Positions 53,333 through 62,395 of a DNA stretch of 64,000 bases are shown one piece after another. This stretch comes from CAYYJR01 sp964472305 (GTDB lineage Bacteria; Armatimonadota; Hebobacteria; CAIYQO01). The stretch's first letter is position 1; each line of letters begins with the position of its first letter. Location: assembly GCA_964472305.1 (NCBI GenBank), contig CAYYJR010000021.1:7135-71134 (forward strand), in the 5' to 3' direction. The notes beneath the pieces were generated by a model. That model ran no database searches and had not been told where the DNA came from. It saw only the letters and a list, made by a program, of their open reading frames with translations. A program made the position numbers and the translations under genes.

Positions 53333-54868
53333 ATGAATTTCGACGAAACTGACCGTGGGGTCTGGCGCGAGCCGCCGCCAGGGCCGCTTGCCAAGACATA
53401 CTGCAATCCTCTGCCGCTGCCCAACTACCCGCAAGGCCGCGCCAGCCGGCTGCAGTGGGAGGGCGGATGGCCCAACGGGAACACGTCGGTGGATTTTCGC
53501 GAGACCGCCGACCCGAGCGTACTGTATTGGGAAGGTCGCTGGTATCTCTATCCCTCCGCGGGCATGGCATGGGTGTCGGACGACTTCGTCACCTGGACGC
53601 ACTGTCCGATGAATATCTCCGACGTCGGATATGCGCCGACCATTGTGGCGCACAGGGGGCAGTTCTACCTGACGGCATGCGAATCGAACCTCTACCGGGC
53701 CGACCATCCGCTCGGGCCGTGGGAGGACATCGGGCAGATTCGCTTCAGTGACGGAGTGCTGCTCGATGACCATGCCGACCCGATGCTGTTTTCCGACGAT
53801 GACGGGCGGCTCTATCTGTACTGGGGGCTGGGACCGCCAGCCATTTTCGGCATCGAACTGGACGCCGGCAATCCGCTCCGCGCGATCGGGGAGCCCGAGA
53901 TGCTGTTCGCGTATGACCCGGCACACGAGTGGGAACGCTTCGGCGAATACAACGAGGACGCCTCCACGAGTTGGTGCGAGGGGGCATGGATGTTCAAGCA
54001 CGCGGGGCGCTACTATCTGACCTACACGGCCCCGGGCACGCAGTTCAGCAGTTACGGCATGGGCGTGTATACCGCCGAATCGCCGCTCGGGCCATACCGG
54101 TACGCGTCGCGCAATCCGATACTGCGCGATCCGGACGGGCTGGTGCGTGGCCCTGGCCACGGGTGTCTGGTGCAGGGACCGCATGACACGATCTGGGCGT
54201 TTTATACCTGTACCCGCTGTTACCATCATAACTTCGAGCGGCGGATCGGCATGGATCCGGCCGGATTCGACGCCGACGGCAACCTGTTCGTGCGTGGCGC
54301 GTCCGAAACGCCGCAATGGGCACCCGGCGTCCTCGCGCGCCCGCAGGACGGCAACGCCACCGGTCTGCTGCCGGTCACCATCCGCAGATCCCCCGCGGCA
54401 AGCAGTGCGGCACCCGGTCGCGATCCGCTCTATGCCGTCGATAACACGTTGACGACCTGGTGGCAGGCCGCGGAAGACGATGCAACGCCATGGCTCAGCG
54501 TGGATCTCGGCTCAATCACCCCCTTCACCGTCTCCGCGGTGCGTATTGCCTGGGCCGAACCGGGCATGAACTATGCGAAGGCGCCGCCGGGACCAGTGCA
54601 GTACCGCGTCGAGGGACGGGTCGCGGCAGACGATCCCTGGTTTACGCTGCTCGACCGCACGGCAAACGCCGAGGATTTCCTCATCGATTACCGCACCTTC
54701 GCACCGCGACAGGTGAAACAGGTCCGCCTGGTTGTGACGGGATGGCCGACAGGCATCGGCGTGGGCGTGTGCGATTTCAGCGTCTTCGGCGTCAGTGGGC
54801 CGGTCCCATCGGCTCGGTATGGCATCATGCCGCTACGAGCCGGGAACTGGGCCGGGAAGAGTGGATGA
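53333..54868 (+). CDS. GH43-type glycosidase with C-terminal F5/8 domain
   Basis: A protein of 511 residues. Residues ~50-345 form the five-bladed propeller: base Asp60 in ETADPSV, Asp149 in DDHADPM as pKa modulator, and acid Glu216 in SWCEGAW. Residues ~360-505 are a discoidin/F5-8 type C sugar-binding domain (DNTLTTWWQAAEDDATPW, LSVDLGSITPFTVSAVRI). GH43 enzymes release arabinose, xylose or galactose from plant or algal polymers. No signal peptide is seen. It overlaps the next gene by ATGA. Confidence 0.88.
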   Translation: MNFDETDRGVWREPPPGPLAKTYCNPLPLPNYPQGRASRLQWEGGWPNGNTSVDFRETADPSVLYWEGRWYLYPSAGMAWVSDDFVTWTHCPMNISDVGYAPTIVAHRGQFYLTACESNLYRADHPLGPWEDIGQIRFSDGVLLDDHADPMLFSDDDGRLYLYWGLGPPAIFGIELDAGNPLRAIGEPEMLFAYDPAHEWERFGEYNEDASTSWCEGAWMFKHAGRYYLTYTAPGTQFSSYGMGVYTAESPLGPYRYASRNPILRDPDGLVRGPGHGCLVQGPHDTIWAFYTCTRCYHHNFERRIGMDPAGFDADGNLFVRGASETPQWAPGVLARPQDGNATGLLPVTIRRSPAASSAAPGRDPLYAVDNTLTTWWQAAEDDATPWLSVDLGSITPFTVSAVRIAWAEPGMNYAKAPPGPVQYRVEGRVAADDPWFTLLDRTANAEDFLIDYRTFAPRQVKQVRLVVTGWPTGIGVGVCDFSVFGVSGPVPSARYGIMPLRAGNWAGKSG

Positions 54869-56526
54869 CAACCGCGCGGAGTAACACTATGCAAAAAATT
54901 ATCGTTGCAACCGAAGGACAAGCCAGCCCTCTAATAAAGCGAACGGTGGCCATTCTCAAGGATCGCATCGAACTGCGCTGTCCGGCACAGGTTGTCGAAG
55001 GGCCGGCGGATGCGCTGATCACTCTTGCCGTTGATGCCAAATTGCCGGCGGAAGCCTTTCGTATCGAGCAAGCGGGGGCGGGGATGCGAATCACCGGCGG
55101 CACGCCAAGCGGCGTGCTGTACGGTGTAGGGAAATTGCTGAGGACCAGTCGATACGATACCGGCTTCACGCCATCCGCGTGGCGCGGGACATCGACGCCG
55201 CGCGGCGACGTGCGCGGTATGTATTTCGCCATGCACTTTCACAATTTCTACCATATGGCGAGCGAAGCGGAGATCGTGCGCTACACCGAAGACATGGCGT
55301 TGTGGGGCGTGAACGCGATCATGGCCATCTATCCGTTCCTCAACCTTCAGGATTGGCATGACCCGGAAGCGGAGCCGGCGATGCAGCGCTTGCGCCAATA
55401 CGCTCACGCCGCCAAGGATCTTGGTCTGCAGGTTGCCACCGCGGTCGGCAACACCCTGTTTAAGGGCATGCCGGAGCATCTACGTGCCGCGCGCTTGCCC
55501 GACCCGACCCGTCGCCGCGGCAATTCGGGTCACCCCGTGTGCCCTTCCTCGCCCGACGGTCATGCCTACCTCATGGAGAACACGCGGATGCTGTTTGAAC
55601 GGCTTGCCGACGTGGGGGTGGATATCCTCGTCTTCTGGCCCTATGACGAGGGGGGGTGTGCGTGCGAACGATGCCTCCCCTGGGGAAGCAATGGCTACTT
55701 CACACTGTCGCGCGAGATGACGGCATTGGCTCGCAACTACTTCCCCAAGGTAAAAACCGTGCTCTCCACCTGGATGTTCGACATGCCGCCGGAAGGTGAG
55801 TGGGATGGTCTGGCTGAAAAACTGCAGCACGGGAATGATTGGCTGGATTACATTCTCGCCGATGCGCATGAGGATTACCCGCGTTACCCGCTGGAGCATG
55901 ATGTGCCCGGCAATCTGCCGCTGCTCAACTTCCCCGAGATCAGCATGTGGGGCAATTGGCCCTGGGGCGGTCTGGGCGCCCATCCGCTTCCCGCGCGCTA
56001 CCAGCGCCTGTGGGAACAGGTGAAGCACAAGGTGTCGGGCGGCTTCCCTTACAGCGAAGGGATTTATGAGGACATGAACAAGGCGGCGGTGGTCCAGTTC
56101 TATTGGGACCGCGACCGCTCCGTGCGCCAGACACTGGAGGAATACTGCGCTTTTGAGTTCGGCGCGGAGGTGACACCCGACGTGCTGGCATTGGTAAACA
56201 TCCTGGAGCATACGGCCTCGACGGATGTCGGCCTGCAGCAGCCCGCGGACCTGGCGGCGGTGCGACGTGCCCTCGCCCTGGCGCAGGAGATCGACCGCCG
56301 CCTTCCCGCCTGGACGCGAGACGGCTGGCGCTGGCAGATCCTCCTGCAACGGGCGATCCTTGACCACGAGAAACTGATCGCGAACAGCCTGGAAACGCCG
56401 GCGGCGGACGCGGCACTGCTGCGGCTGATGGACATCTATCATGCGCAGATGGACACGGACGACCCCTATCATCATCGGGTCCGCCCGCCTCACCAGCAGG
56501 CTATGTCGCGAAATGGGTGCTGGTGA
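54865..56526 (+). CDS. GH67N/GH20b-type glycosidase-like protein
   Basis: A protein of 553 residues. Residues ~1-100 look like the GH67/GH20 N-terminal helper domain (AFRIEQAGAGMRITGGTPSG then VLYGVGKLLR). A TIM barrel follows with RGMYFAMHFHNFYHMASEAE, FWPYDEGGCACERCLPWG and YFTLSREMTALAR. The C-terminal 200 residues are helical. Related proteins are common in carbohydrate loci but uncharacterised; alpha-glucuronidase-like activity is one possibility. The two Cys of CACERC could bind metal. The start is fixed by the ATGA overlap with GH43; the frame is open upstream only inside that gene. Confidence 0.7.
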   Translation: MTTARSNTMQKIIVATEGQASPLIKRTVAILKDRIELRCPAQVVEGPADALITLAVDAKLPAEAFRIEQAGAGMRITGGTPSGVLYGVGKLLRTSRYDTGFTPSAWRGTSTPRGDVRGMYFAMHFHNFYHMASEAEIVRYTEDMALWGVNAIMAIYPFLNLQDWHDPEAEPAMQRLRQYAHAAKDLGLQVATAVGNTLFKGMPEHLRAARLPDPTRRRGNSGHPVCPSSPDGHAYLMENTRMLFERLADVGVDILVFWPYDEGGCACERCLPWGSNGYFTLSREMTALARNYFPKVKTVLSTWMFDMPPEGEWDGLAEKLQHGNDWLDYILADAHEDYPRYPLEHDVPGNLPLLNFPEISMWGNWPWGGLGAHPLPARYQRLWEQVKHKVSGGFPYSEGIYEDMNKAAVVQFYWDRDRSVRQTLEEYCAFEFGAEVTPDVLALVNILEHTASTDVGLQQPADLAAVRRALALAQEIDRRLPAWTRDGWRWQILLQRAILDHEKLIANSLETPAADAALLRLMDIYHAQMDTDDPYHHRVRPPHQQAMSRNGCW

Positions 56527-56539
56527 AATGGGAACGCTC

Positions 56540-56605
56540 ATGTTTACGATTACCGAATGCGGCGCCAAGCCCGACGGCCAAACAGTCAACACCCAGCCGC
56601 AAGCA
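56540..56605 (+). pseudogene. Truncated start of a GH28-family gene
   Basis: ATG 56540 opens MFTITECGAKPDGQTVNTQ, the same entry as in the GH28-like gene at 36241 (FNVVSYGAQADGETVNT). After about 20 codons the similarity ends and the frame runs into unrelated, less GC-rich DNA to a stop at 56788. The gene body is missing, so a deletion or an insertion removed it. Position in the operon, directly after the previous stop, suits a former GH28 gene. Confidence 0.65.
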
Positions 56606-56648
56606 AGTGAACCCTGCAGATCCAGTAAGGAACTTCCAATTCCCATGT

Positions 56649-56760
56649 CTAGTGCAAATCTGCAAAATGCGATTCCGCCTTTTCTGGGTTCCTACTGCCC
56701 CCGTTGTCTGCAGGACGTGGGGTGCAAAACATGGAAGTCCATTTCCACGTTTTGCACTAG
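56649..56760. repeat. Small inverted-repeat element (MITE-like)
   Basis: CTAGTGCAAA (56649-56658) and TTTGCACTAG (56751-56760) are exact inverted ends of a 112-base segment. Inside it a 15-bp hairpin (56722-56736 with 56743-56757, one mismatch, loop GTCCAT) repeats the GTGCAAAAC word. It has no coding capacity. The DNA from about 56606 to 56800 is visibly lower in GC than its neighbours. It could be a non-autonomous mobile element or an intergenic repeat of this genome. Confidence 0.5.
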
Positions 56761-56849
56761 GGAAGCGAATAGGTTCGCCATCGATTGATTTATCCTGGGA
56801 TACTTGAAATTCCCGTCGCATGTCTGAAGGTAAAAATAGGAAGAAGACC

Positions 56850-59261
56850 ATGACAACATCGATCAATGATTCGCGTGCCTGCGCCTTGACCGTGCGTGAA
56901 GTGCCGGGCGCATCGCCTTTGCCGCACTCGCTGATTCCCACGCCCAGGCAGCTGCGGTTTCTTGGCGGAACGGCCAAACGGTATGCCGGGGGAAGAACCT
57001 GCCGCATCTTGCTCTGTGGCGGAACGGATATCCAGGCGGAATTCGCGGCGAGATTCCTTCGTGCCCGGCTTGGAAAGGCGGCGGGCGTTCGGTGGCAGGT
57101 CGTGCTCGCCGGAGCAGGTGACGTTTCCGGCGCGCGACCGTCTGATATTCTCCTATGCGCGGACGGGAGCGCCACCCTGTCATCACTGGTCGGATCAGAT
57201 CTAGCGCGTCTTGAGGATATTGCGGCGCAGCAGGGATATGCCATCCGGTCTGCGACGGACTTGCCGGTGGTTCTGTACGCCTGTTCATCGGCCGGCTTGC
57301 TGCACGCCGTCGCCACGCTGCTGCAACTGGTGCGGACGGAAGGCAGGGATCTCCTTTTGGACAACGTGGAAGTCAAGGACTGGCCGGAACACGAGTACCG
57401 GGGCAACAACTGGCTGCTTGCGAACGAACTGTACGGCTGGTCGTATGACCGGGGCGATGGCCTGAAGGCCTACGAGCAGCGAATCATGCGGAAGCTCGAT
57501 CTTTGCGTGCTCTACAAGATCAACCTCGTCGGCTTTGACGGCTTCGGGTGGAACCCGGAGCGTTTTCCCGGTTACGGGGCCATGATGCGCAGGCTGGCCC
57601 GCGCGGCCCGGCTGCGGGGCATCCGGCTGGAGTTCGGCGGTTACGGCTCGGGCTACGGCATGCAGGGTGCTTACGACGGCAAGATCTTCCGGAACCGCAA
57701 GCGCTATCCCAATGGTCCAGTCTATCCCTGCTGCGGCATGCCCGGTATCAAGCAAACAGAGACCTCGCGGACCATGGGCACGTGCCTGAGCAATCAGGCG
57801 CTCCTGAAACTCAAACAGCAGGAACTGGTCGAGTTTGTGCGGCGGGTCGAGCCAGGCATGCTCTATATCCACAATGTGGATGCCATGGGAATCAAGGAAT
57901 CGACCGAGGTCTGGCGGCTGCGCTGCCCGGCTTGCCGCAAGAAGTGGCCGAATGACGAGGTGGTGGCGGAGGACGGCATGGCTGGCGCATTTGCGTCGTT
58001 CTACAATGCCCTGGCCGAAGCCGTGAACGGGGTTCGGAATCCGAAATCTGGCTATGATGCGGCGCGGGACTGCCTGCTGATGATGGTCAGCCCCGCCTAC
58101 ACCAGCCTCGAAGAAGCGGATCACGATTGGCGGACGGAATGCGAGTATTTCACCCTCGTCAGCCGGCTGTGTCGAGAGCGGAACATCGTGTTCGGACTGC
58201 GAGAGCAGTTCTGCAACTTCCGTGACGCGAGCCCGCGTTACCGCGAGTTGCGCGAGGCCGTGAACGCCAACGGAAAGGGGCACCGGATCGCCAATATCTA
58301 CTTCTACGGAGGGGATGGGTACACCAGTAACTATCCCTTCCTGGCGACCCCCGTTATGAACCGGTACTTCCAAGGCGCGCACATCATCATGACCGGCAAC
58401 GGCGACGGTTACCAGGAGCCGCAGCAGCTGCTGCATGCCGAATACAGCTGGAATCCGCACGGCAGCGCGTTCCATGTGGAGCCCATGGCGGCGACGCGCG
58501 AGGCGTGGAAGCAGAGATACCGCGACCTGTGCTCGACTCGCGCGTCGATCCCGGCGATCTCCGGCAAGGGCGGGTTCCTCGATGTCGCCTGCGGCAGACT
58601 GTACGGCTCCAAGGCGGGGACAAAGGTGGCGGAGATCTACCGCATGCTCGGGCAAAACTCCTTGCAAGACCTGTTCCCGGAGGGATTCCAGAGAACCGCC
58701 TATGACCGGCCGCCGGTGTTCCTGCCGCTGGGGAACAAGCTCGCGCCGGCCGGCATCTTCTCCAACGCCGGGGTTGTCTGGCAAAAGGAGTTCGGCGAGG
58801 ACGCCGTGGCCAAGGTCCAGCGCCTGGCCCAGGCCTACCGCGAGATGATGGCGCTGAACCGGCGGGCGCAGAAGCTGGCGCAACGCGCGGCCGGGGATTG
58901 CAGTGACCCGGATATTGCGGACGACTTGAGGTGGCTGGCCGGCACGCTCTCCTGCGGCGCGCGGCTCCTCGAAGCGGGTGTCCGCTACTTGGATCTCTTT
59001 ATCCCGGCGCAGCGGCAGGCCGCTCAAGACGGGGACGGGAAGGCGCCGATCCTGCGGAGAATCCGCAGCGAAGATCAACGGCTCACGGCATTGGAGCGGG
59101 AACTGCTCTCGCGCGCGCCTGGTCCGGCGCTGGACCCCAAAGGCGCCGATCTCGGGCCAGGATTTGCCGCTGTCGCTGGACTTCGCAACTGCCTGCAGAC
59201 CATGAGGGAGACGCTGAAGACGGGGCGGTGGCCGGAGCCGGGGGAGTCGGTCTGGTGGTGA
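56850..59261 (+). CDS. GH20-like protein without the usual catalytic motif
   Basis: A protein of 803 residues. The N-terminal ~150 residues resemble a GH20 helper domain (LIPTPRQLRFLGGTAKRYAG at the start, AGLLHAVATLLQLVR at the end). A barrel begins at EYRGNNWLLANELYGW and contains INLVGFDGFGWNPERFPGYG and MLYIHNVDAMG. I find no H-x-G-G-D-E motif, the catalytic pair of beta-hexosaminidases. The pattern CPACRKK plus several further Cys may form a small metal site. No signal peptide. ATG 56850 has AGGA about ten bases upstream; ATG 56820 is an alternative. Probably a glycosidase of an unassigned family. Confidence 0.65.
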   Translation: MTTSINDSRACALTVREVPGASPLPHSLIPTPRQLRFLGGTAKRYAGGRTCRILLCGGTDIQAEFAARFLRARLGKAAGVRWQVVLAGAGDVSGARPSDILLCADGSATLSSLVGSDLARLEDIAAQQGYAIRSATDLPVVLYACSSAGLLHAVATLLQLVRTEGRDLLLDNVEVKDWPEHEYRGNNWLLANELYGWSYDRGDGLKAYEQRIMRKLDLCVLYKINLVGFDGFGWNPERFPGYGAMMRRLARAARLRGIRLEFGGYGSGYGMQGAYDGKIFRNRKRYPNGPVYPCCGMPGIKQTETSRTMGTCLSNQALLKLKQQELVEFVRRVEPGMLYIHNVDAMGIKESTEVWRLRCPACRKKWPNDEVVAEDGMAGAFASFYNALAEAVNGVRNPKSGYDAARDCLLMMVSPAYTSLEEADHDWRTECEYFTLVSRLCRERNIVFGLREQFCNFRDASPRYRELREAVNANGKGHRIANIYFYGGDGYTSNYPFLATPVMNRYFQGAHIIMTGNGDGYQEPQQLLHAEYSWNPHGSAFHVEPMAATREAWKQRYRDLCSTRASIPAISGKGGFLDVACGRLYGSKAGTKVAEIYRMLGQNSLQDLFPEGFQRTAYDRPPVFLPLGNKLAPAGIFSNAGVVWQKEFGEDAVAKVQRLAQAYREMMALNRRAQKLAQRAAGDCSDPDIADDLRWLAGTLSCGARLLEAGVRYLDLFIPAQRQAAQDGDGKAPILRRIRSEDQRLTALERELLSRAPGPALDPKGADLGPGFAAVAGLRNCLQTMRETLKTGRWPEPGESVWW

Positions 59262-59283
59262 CGCACGCGCAAGCGGCGGGAAT

Positions 59284-62200
59284 ATGAAGGCACGACACAT
59301 GAATGGAGCACGCATAAAACACATCTTTTACGTCGCGACGGACGGCAATGACCGCTGCTCGGGGCTGAGTCCGACTCGGAATGGCAAGGGTTCGAACGGC
59401 CCTTGGGCCACGCTAGAAGGCGCCCGCGACAAGCTTCGGTGCCTGCGCCGTCAAGGCGCGATCACCAGCGCGGTCTGCGTGCGGATCCTGCCCGGCGTCT
59501 ACCGACTGGACCATCCGCTGGTCTTCGAGCCGGAAGACGGCGGCACGGCAAAGGCGCCGGTGACCTGGTCCGGCCACGGTGGACGGCCGGTCATCAGCGG
59601 AGCGCGGGTGATCACCGGCTGGACGCCGGGGACCATCAACGGGATCGCCTGCTGGCAGGTCACGCTGCCGGAGGTCTCAGCCGGCCGCTGGTGGTTCACC
59701 CAGCTCTTCGTCAATGGCAAGCGCCGGATGCGGGCGCGTTTCCCGAAGGAAGGTTTCCTGCGTTTTGCCGGCGTGCCGGACGATGAGGCGCAACGCGACT
59801 CGGGTGAATGGTTCCACGCGGCCATGGCCGCTCATTTCGCGCCCGGCGATATCCGCTCGTTCCGCAATCCCGACGATATCGATGTCGTTGTGCTCGACCA
59901 CTGGTGGGACAACCATCTGCGCATCGCCGCGATCGAGGAGGACACGCGTACCATCCGCTTTGCCACCAAGGGCTACAGCCGGTTCAGCCGGGACGAGACC
60001 GGTCGCCCGTGCCGCTACCAGCTCCACCATGTAGTCGAGGCTTGCACCGATCCGGGGGACTGGTATCTCGACCGCGCCACGGGCGTGCTTTCCTATATTC
60101 CCGTCGAAGACGAGGATCTGCGGACCGCGCTCGTTGAGGCTCCGGCGCTCGACCTCCTGCTCTCCGTGCGCGGCGAGATGGCCAACCCCGCGCGCCGGGT
60201 GCGGCACCTGCGCTTCGAGTTCCTCGACCTCCGGCACATGGACTGGGAACTGCCGCGCGAGAATTCCGGCGCCCTACAGGCCCAGATCAGCATACCCGCG
60301 GCGGTGCGCTTCGTCGGCGCGGAGGATTGCGCCCTCTACGGCTGCCAGGTCTCGCAGGTCGCGGGCTGGGGCGTCGAGGTGTTGCGCGGCTGCCGCCGCA
60401 ACCGTATCGTGGCCTGCGCCGTGTTCGACCTTGGCGCCGGCGGCGTCAAGGTCGGGTGCGATGGAGGCCTGCCGCGGCACTGGGTTAGCCACGGTTTTGC
60501 GGGCATGGATATGGACGCCTATGGGTGGGGCCCCTGCGCCGAGGATCCCGGCGGACAACTCGCTGGACGCGAGCGCGCCGAGTCCTCCGCCACCACGGTT
60601 AGCGACTGCACGATCCACGACGGCGGCCGCATCTTCCGCTCCGCCACCGGCATCCTGGTCGTGGACGCATCCGGCTGCCGCATCTTGCATAACCACGTCT
60701 GGAACTTCGACTACAGCGGCATCTCCTGCGGCTGGACCTGGTCTTTCGTCCCGGCGCACGCCTGCAATAACCGCATCGAAGGCAACCGGATCCACGATAT
60801 CGGTCGCGGCATCTTCAGCGACATGGGCGGGATCTACACCCTGGGGCGCCAGGCTGGTGGAACTATCCGACGCAACGTCATCAGCCGGGTGTTCGGCCAA
60901 GGCTACGGCGCGCACGGCATCTACTGCGATCAGTCCACGAGTTGGATGCACATCGAGGAGAATATCGTCTGCGACACGAAGACATCGTGCCTGAACACCA
61001 GCGGAAACCGCGACGTGATCGTTCGGCGCAACATTTTCGCCAACGCGCAGGAAGGCAACATCCGCGCCTTGAAGGATGAGTCCGCGATGAACCGCGAAAC
61101 GCACTTCGAGAACAACCTGGTCGTGCAGGGACGGTGCGGCGGCCCCTTGTGGTTCGCCGATGGCGTATTCTCTGCCCATGCCGACCGCAACGCCTACGTG
61201 CTGGCGCCCGGCGCTTCGGCGCGTTTCGGCTGCGACGATTGGGCGGCGTGGCAGAAGGCCGGGCAAGATTGCCGCAGCCGCCTGCTCACCGGCGTCTTCA
61301 CCGACCTGGGTGACGCGACCGCCTTCGCGACTGCCGATCCGACGCTCTACCGCGCGGCGGGTATCGATCCACAGACCGTGCGGGCTGTCCTCGAGGAGGC
61401 CGGTCCGCGCTTCCGCGGCATGCTGCCTTCGTCTATCGACAAGGTTCGCCCGGAGGCGCTGGGCGGCGTGGCGGTCGAACCGATCTTGCTGCCGCGGCCA
61501 GCCGAATGGCCGGACGCGACAGCCACGCACCGTCCGTGGATCCCGGCAAGCGGCCGGATCGCCGCCGCCGCAACGGGTCTGCCGGAAACGCTTTCGTTGA
61601 CGGTGGAGAACCGGGGGACGGTCACGGTGCGCGGCAACTACCAGTTCCGGGTTGTGCCCGCCGGCGCGGCGCGCGTGACCGGTCCCCGTGAACTGCCGGT
61701 GGACCTGGCCCCCGGCGGGCGGGCGGAGGTGAACACGACCCTTGTCGCCACCGGTCGATACCGGACCTTCCGGGTCGAGGTGCGGGACGACACGGATGCC
61801 TTGCCCGACACCCTGCTGCACTACACGGCGATTCCCTTTCTGCGGCTTCCGCGCCTTGCGAGTGATGTGACAGGCGGGAATTGGGTCACGACGCTGGCGG
61901 CCTTGCCCGCGCTGGCGGTGGCTGGCAACGGAAGCCCGTTCAAGGCAAGCTGCCGCCTGGCGTTGGAAGATGCGCGGTTGCTGGTCGCCGTGGATACGGA
62001 CGATGCCGCTCCGCTCCGCGGTAGCCAAGTGTGGGACGGCTCGAGCTGCGAGGTCTTCGTGGCTCCGCAGGCCGGCGCGGCGCCGGTCCAGGTGGTGGCC
62101 GTGCCCCCGCTGGTGGGGCAGAAAGCCGCCGTGATGCTGGACGGGCGCGAGTTGGTCGGCGCCGGGATTGCGGCGGCGAAAGGCGAGACGCGGCGGGGCG

Positions 62201-62385
62201 GATGGTCGCTGGCATTCGCGATTCCGTTGGAGGCATTGAAACTACCCGCCGGAACCGGAACTTTTGTCCTCGATCTGGTGGTCTCCGCGCATGTGCCGGG
62301 TGAGACGGAACGGAAGTGCTGTCACTTTGCATGCGCCATCCACCCGTATCCCAACAGCGAGTGTTATGCCCGCATTATAATTTGA
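59284..62385 (+). CDS. GH141-like beta-helix protein with C-terminal CBM9-like domain
   Basis: A protein of 1033 residues. The start FYVATDGNDRCSGLSPT with GPWATLEGARDKLR and VRILPGVYRLDHPLVFEPED is the usual entry of GH141-type beta-helix enzymes; the known members act as alpha-L-fucosidase or xylanase. Later turns include NRIEGNRIHDIGRGIFSDMG and GIYTLGRQAGG. Residues ~740-850 look like an Ig-like domain and ~860-1030 like a CBM9-type module (LLVAVDTDDAAPL, WDGSSCEVFVAP). No signal peptide. A fucosidase role would connect with the fucose salvage gene at 17653 in the same window (inference). ATG 59299 is a possible alternative start. Confidence 0.7.
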   Translation: MKARHMNGARIKHIFYVATDGNDRCSGLSPTRNGKGSNGPWATLEGARDKLRCLRRQGAITSAVCVRILPGVYRLDHPLVFEPEDGGTAKAPVTWSGHGGRPVISGARVITGWTPGTINGIACWQVTLPEVSAGRWWFTQLFVNGKRRMRARFPKEGFLRFAGVPDDEAQRDSGEWFHAAMAAHFAPGDIRSFRNPDDIDVVVLDHWWDNHLRIAAIEEDTRTIRFATKGYSRFSRDETGRPCRYQLHHVVEACTDPGDWYLDRATGVLSYIPVEDEDLRTALVEAPALDLLLSVRGEMANPARRVRHLRFEFLDLRHMDWELPRENSGALQAQISIPAAVRFVGAEDCALYGCQVSQVAGWGVEVLRGCRRNRIVACAVFDLGAGGVKVGCDGGLPRHWVSHGFAGMDMDAYGWGPCAEDPGGQLAGRERAESSATTVSDCTIHDGGRIFRSATGILVVDASGCRILHNHVWNFDYSGISCGWTWSFVPAHACNNRIEGNRIHDIGRGIFSDMGGIYTLGRQAGGTIRRNVISRVFGQGYGAHGIYCDQSTSWMHIEENIVCDTKTSCLNTSGNRDVIVRRNIFANAQEGNIRALKDESAMNRETHFENNLVVQGRCGGPLWFADGVFSAHADRNAYVLAPGASARFGCDDWAAWQKAGQDCRSRLLTGVFTDLGDATAFATADPTLYRAAGIDPQTVRAVLEEAGPRFRGMLPSSIDKVRPEALGGVAVEPILLPRPAEWPDATATHRPWIPASGRIAAAATGLPETLSLTVENRGTVTVRGNYQFRVVPAGAARVTGPRELPVDLAPGGRAEVNTTLVATGRYRTFRVEVRDDTDALPDTLLHYTAIPFLRLPRLASDVTGGNWVTTLAALPALAVAGNGSPFKASCRLALEDARLLVAVDTDDAAPLRGSQVWDGSSCEVFVAPQAGAAPVQVVAVPPLVGQKAAVMLDGRELVGAGIAAAKGETRRGGWSLAFAIPLEALKLPAGTGTFVLDLVVSAHVPGETERKCCHFACAIHPYPNSECYARIII

Positions 62386-62395
62386 GAGGTATACC

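Noticed and set aside
54460..54864. Upstream extension of the GH67N-like gene
   Set aside because: It overlaps the F5/8 domain of the GH43 gene in another frame; the ATGA overlap at 54865 gives a natural start.
57285..59324. Long minus-strand frame opposite the GH20-like gene
   Set aside because: Antisense shadow; His-, Arg- and Val-rich composition without a domain.
60274..62028. Long minus-strand frame opposite the GH141-like gene
   Set aside because: Antisense shadow; the plus-strand frame covers the entire region with a coherent architecture.
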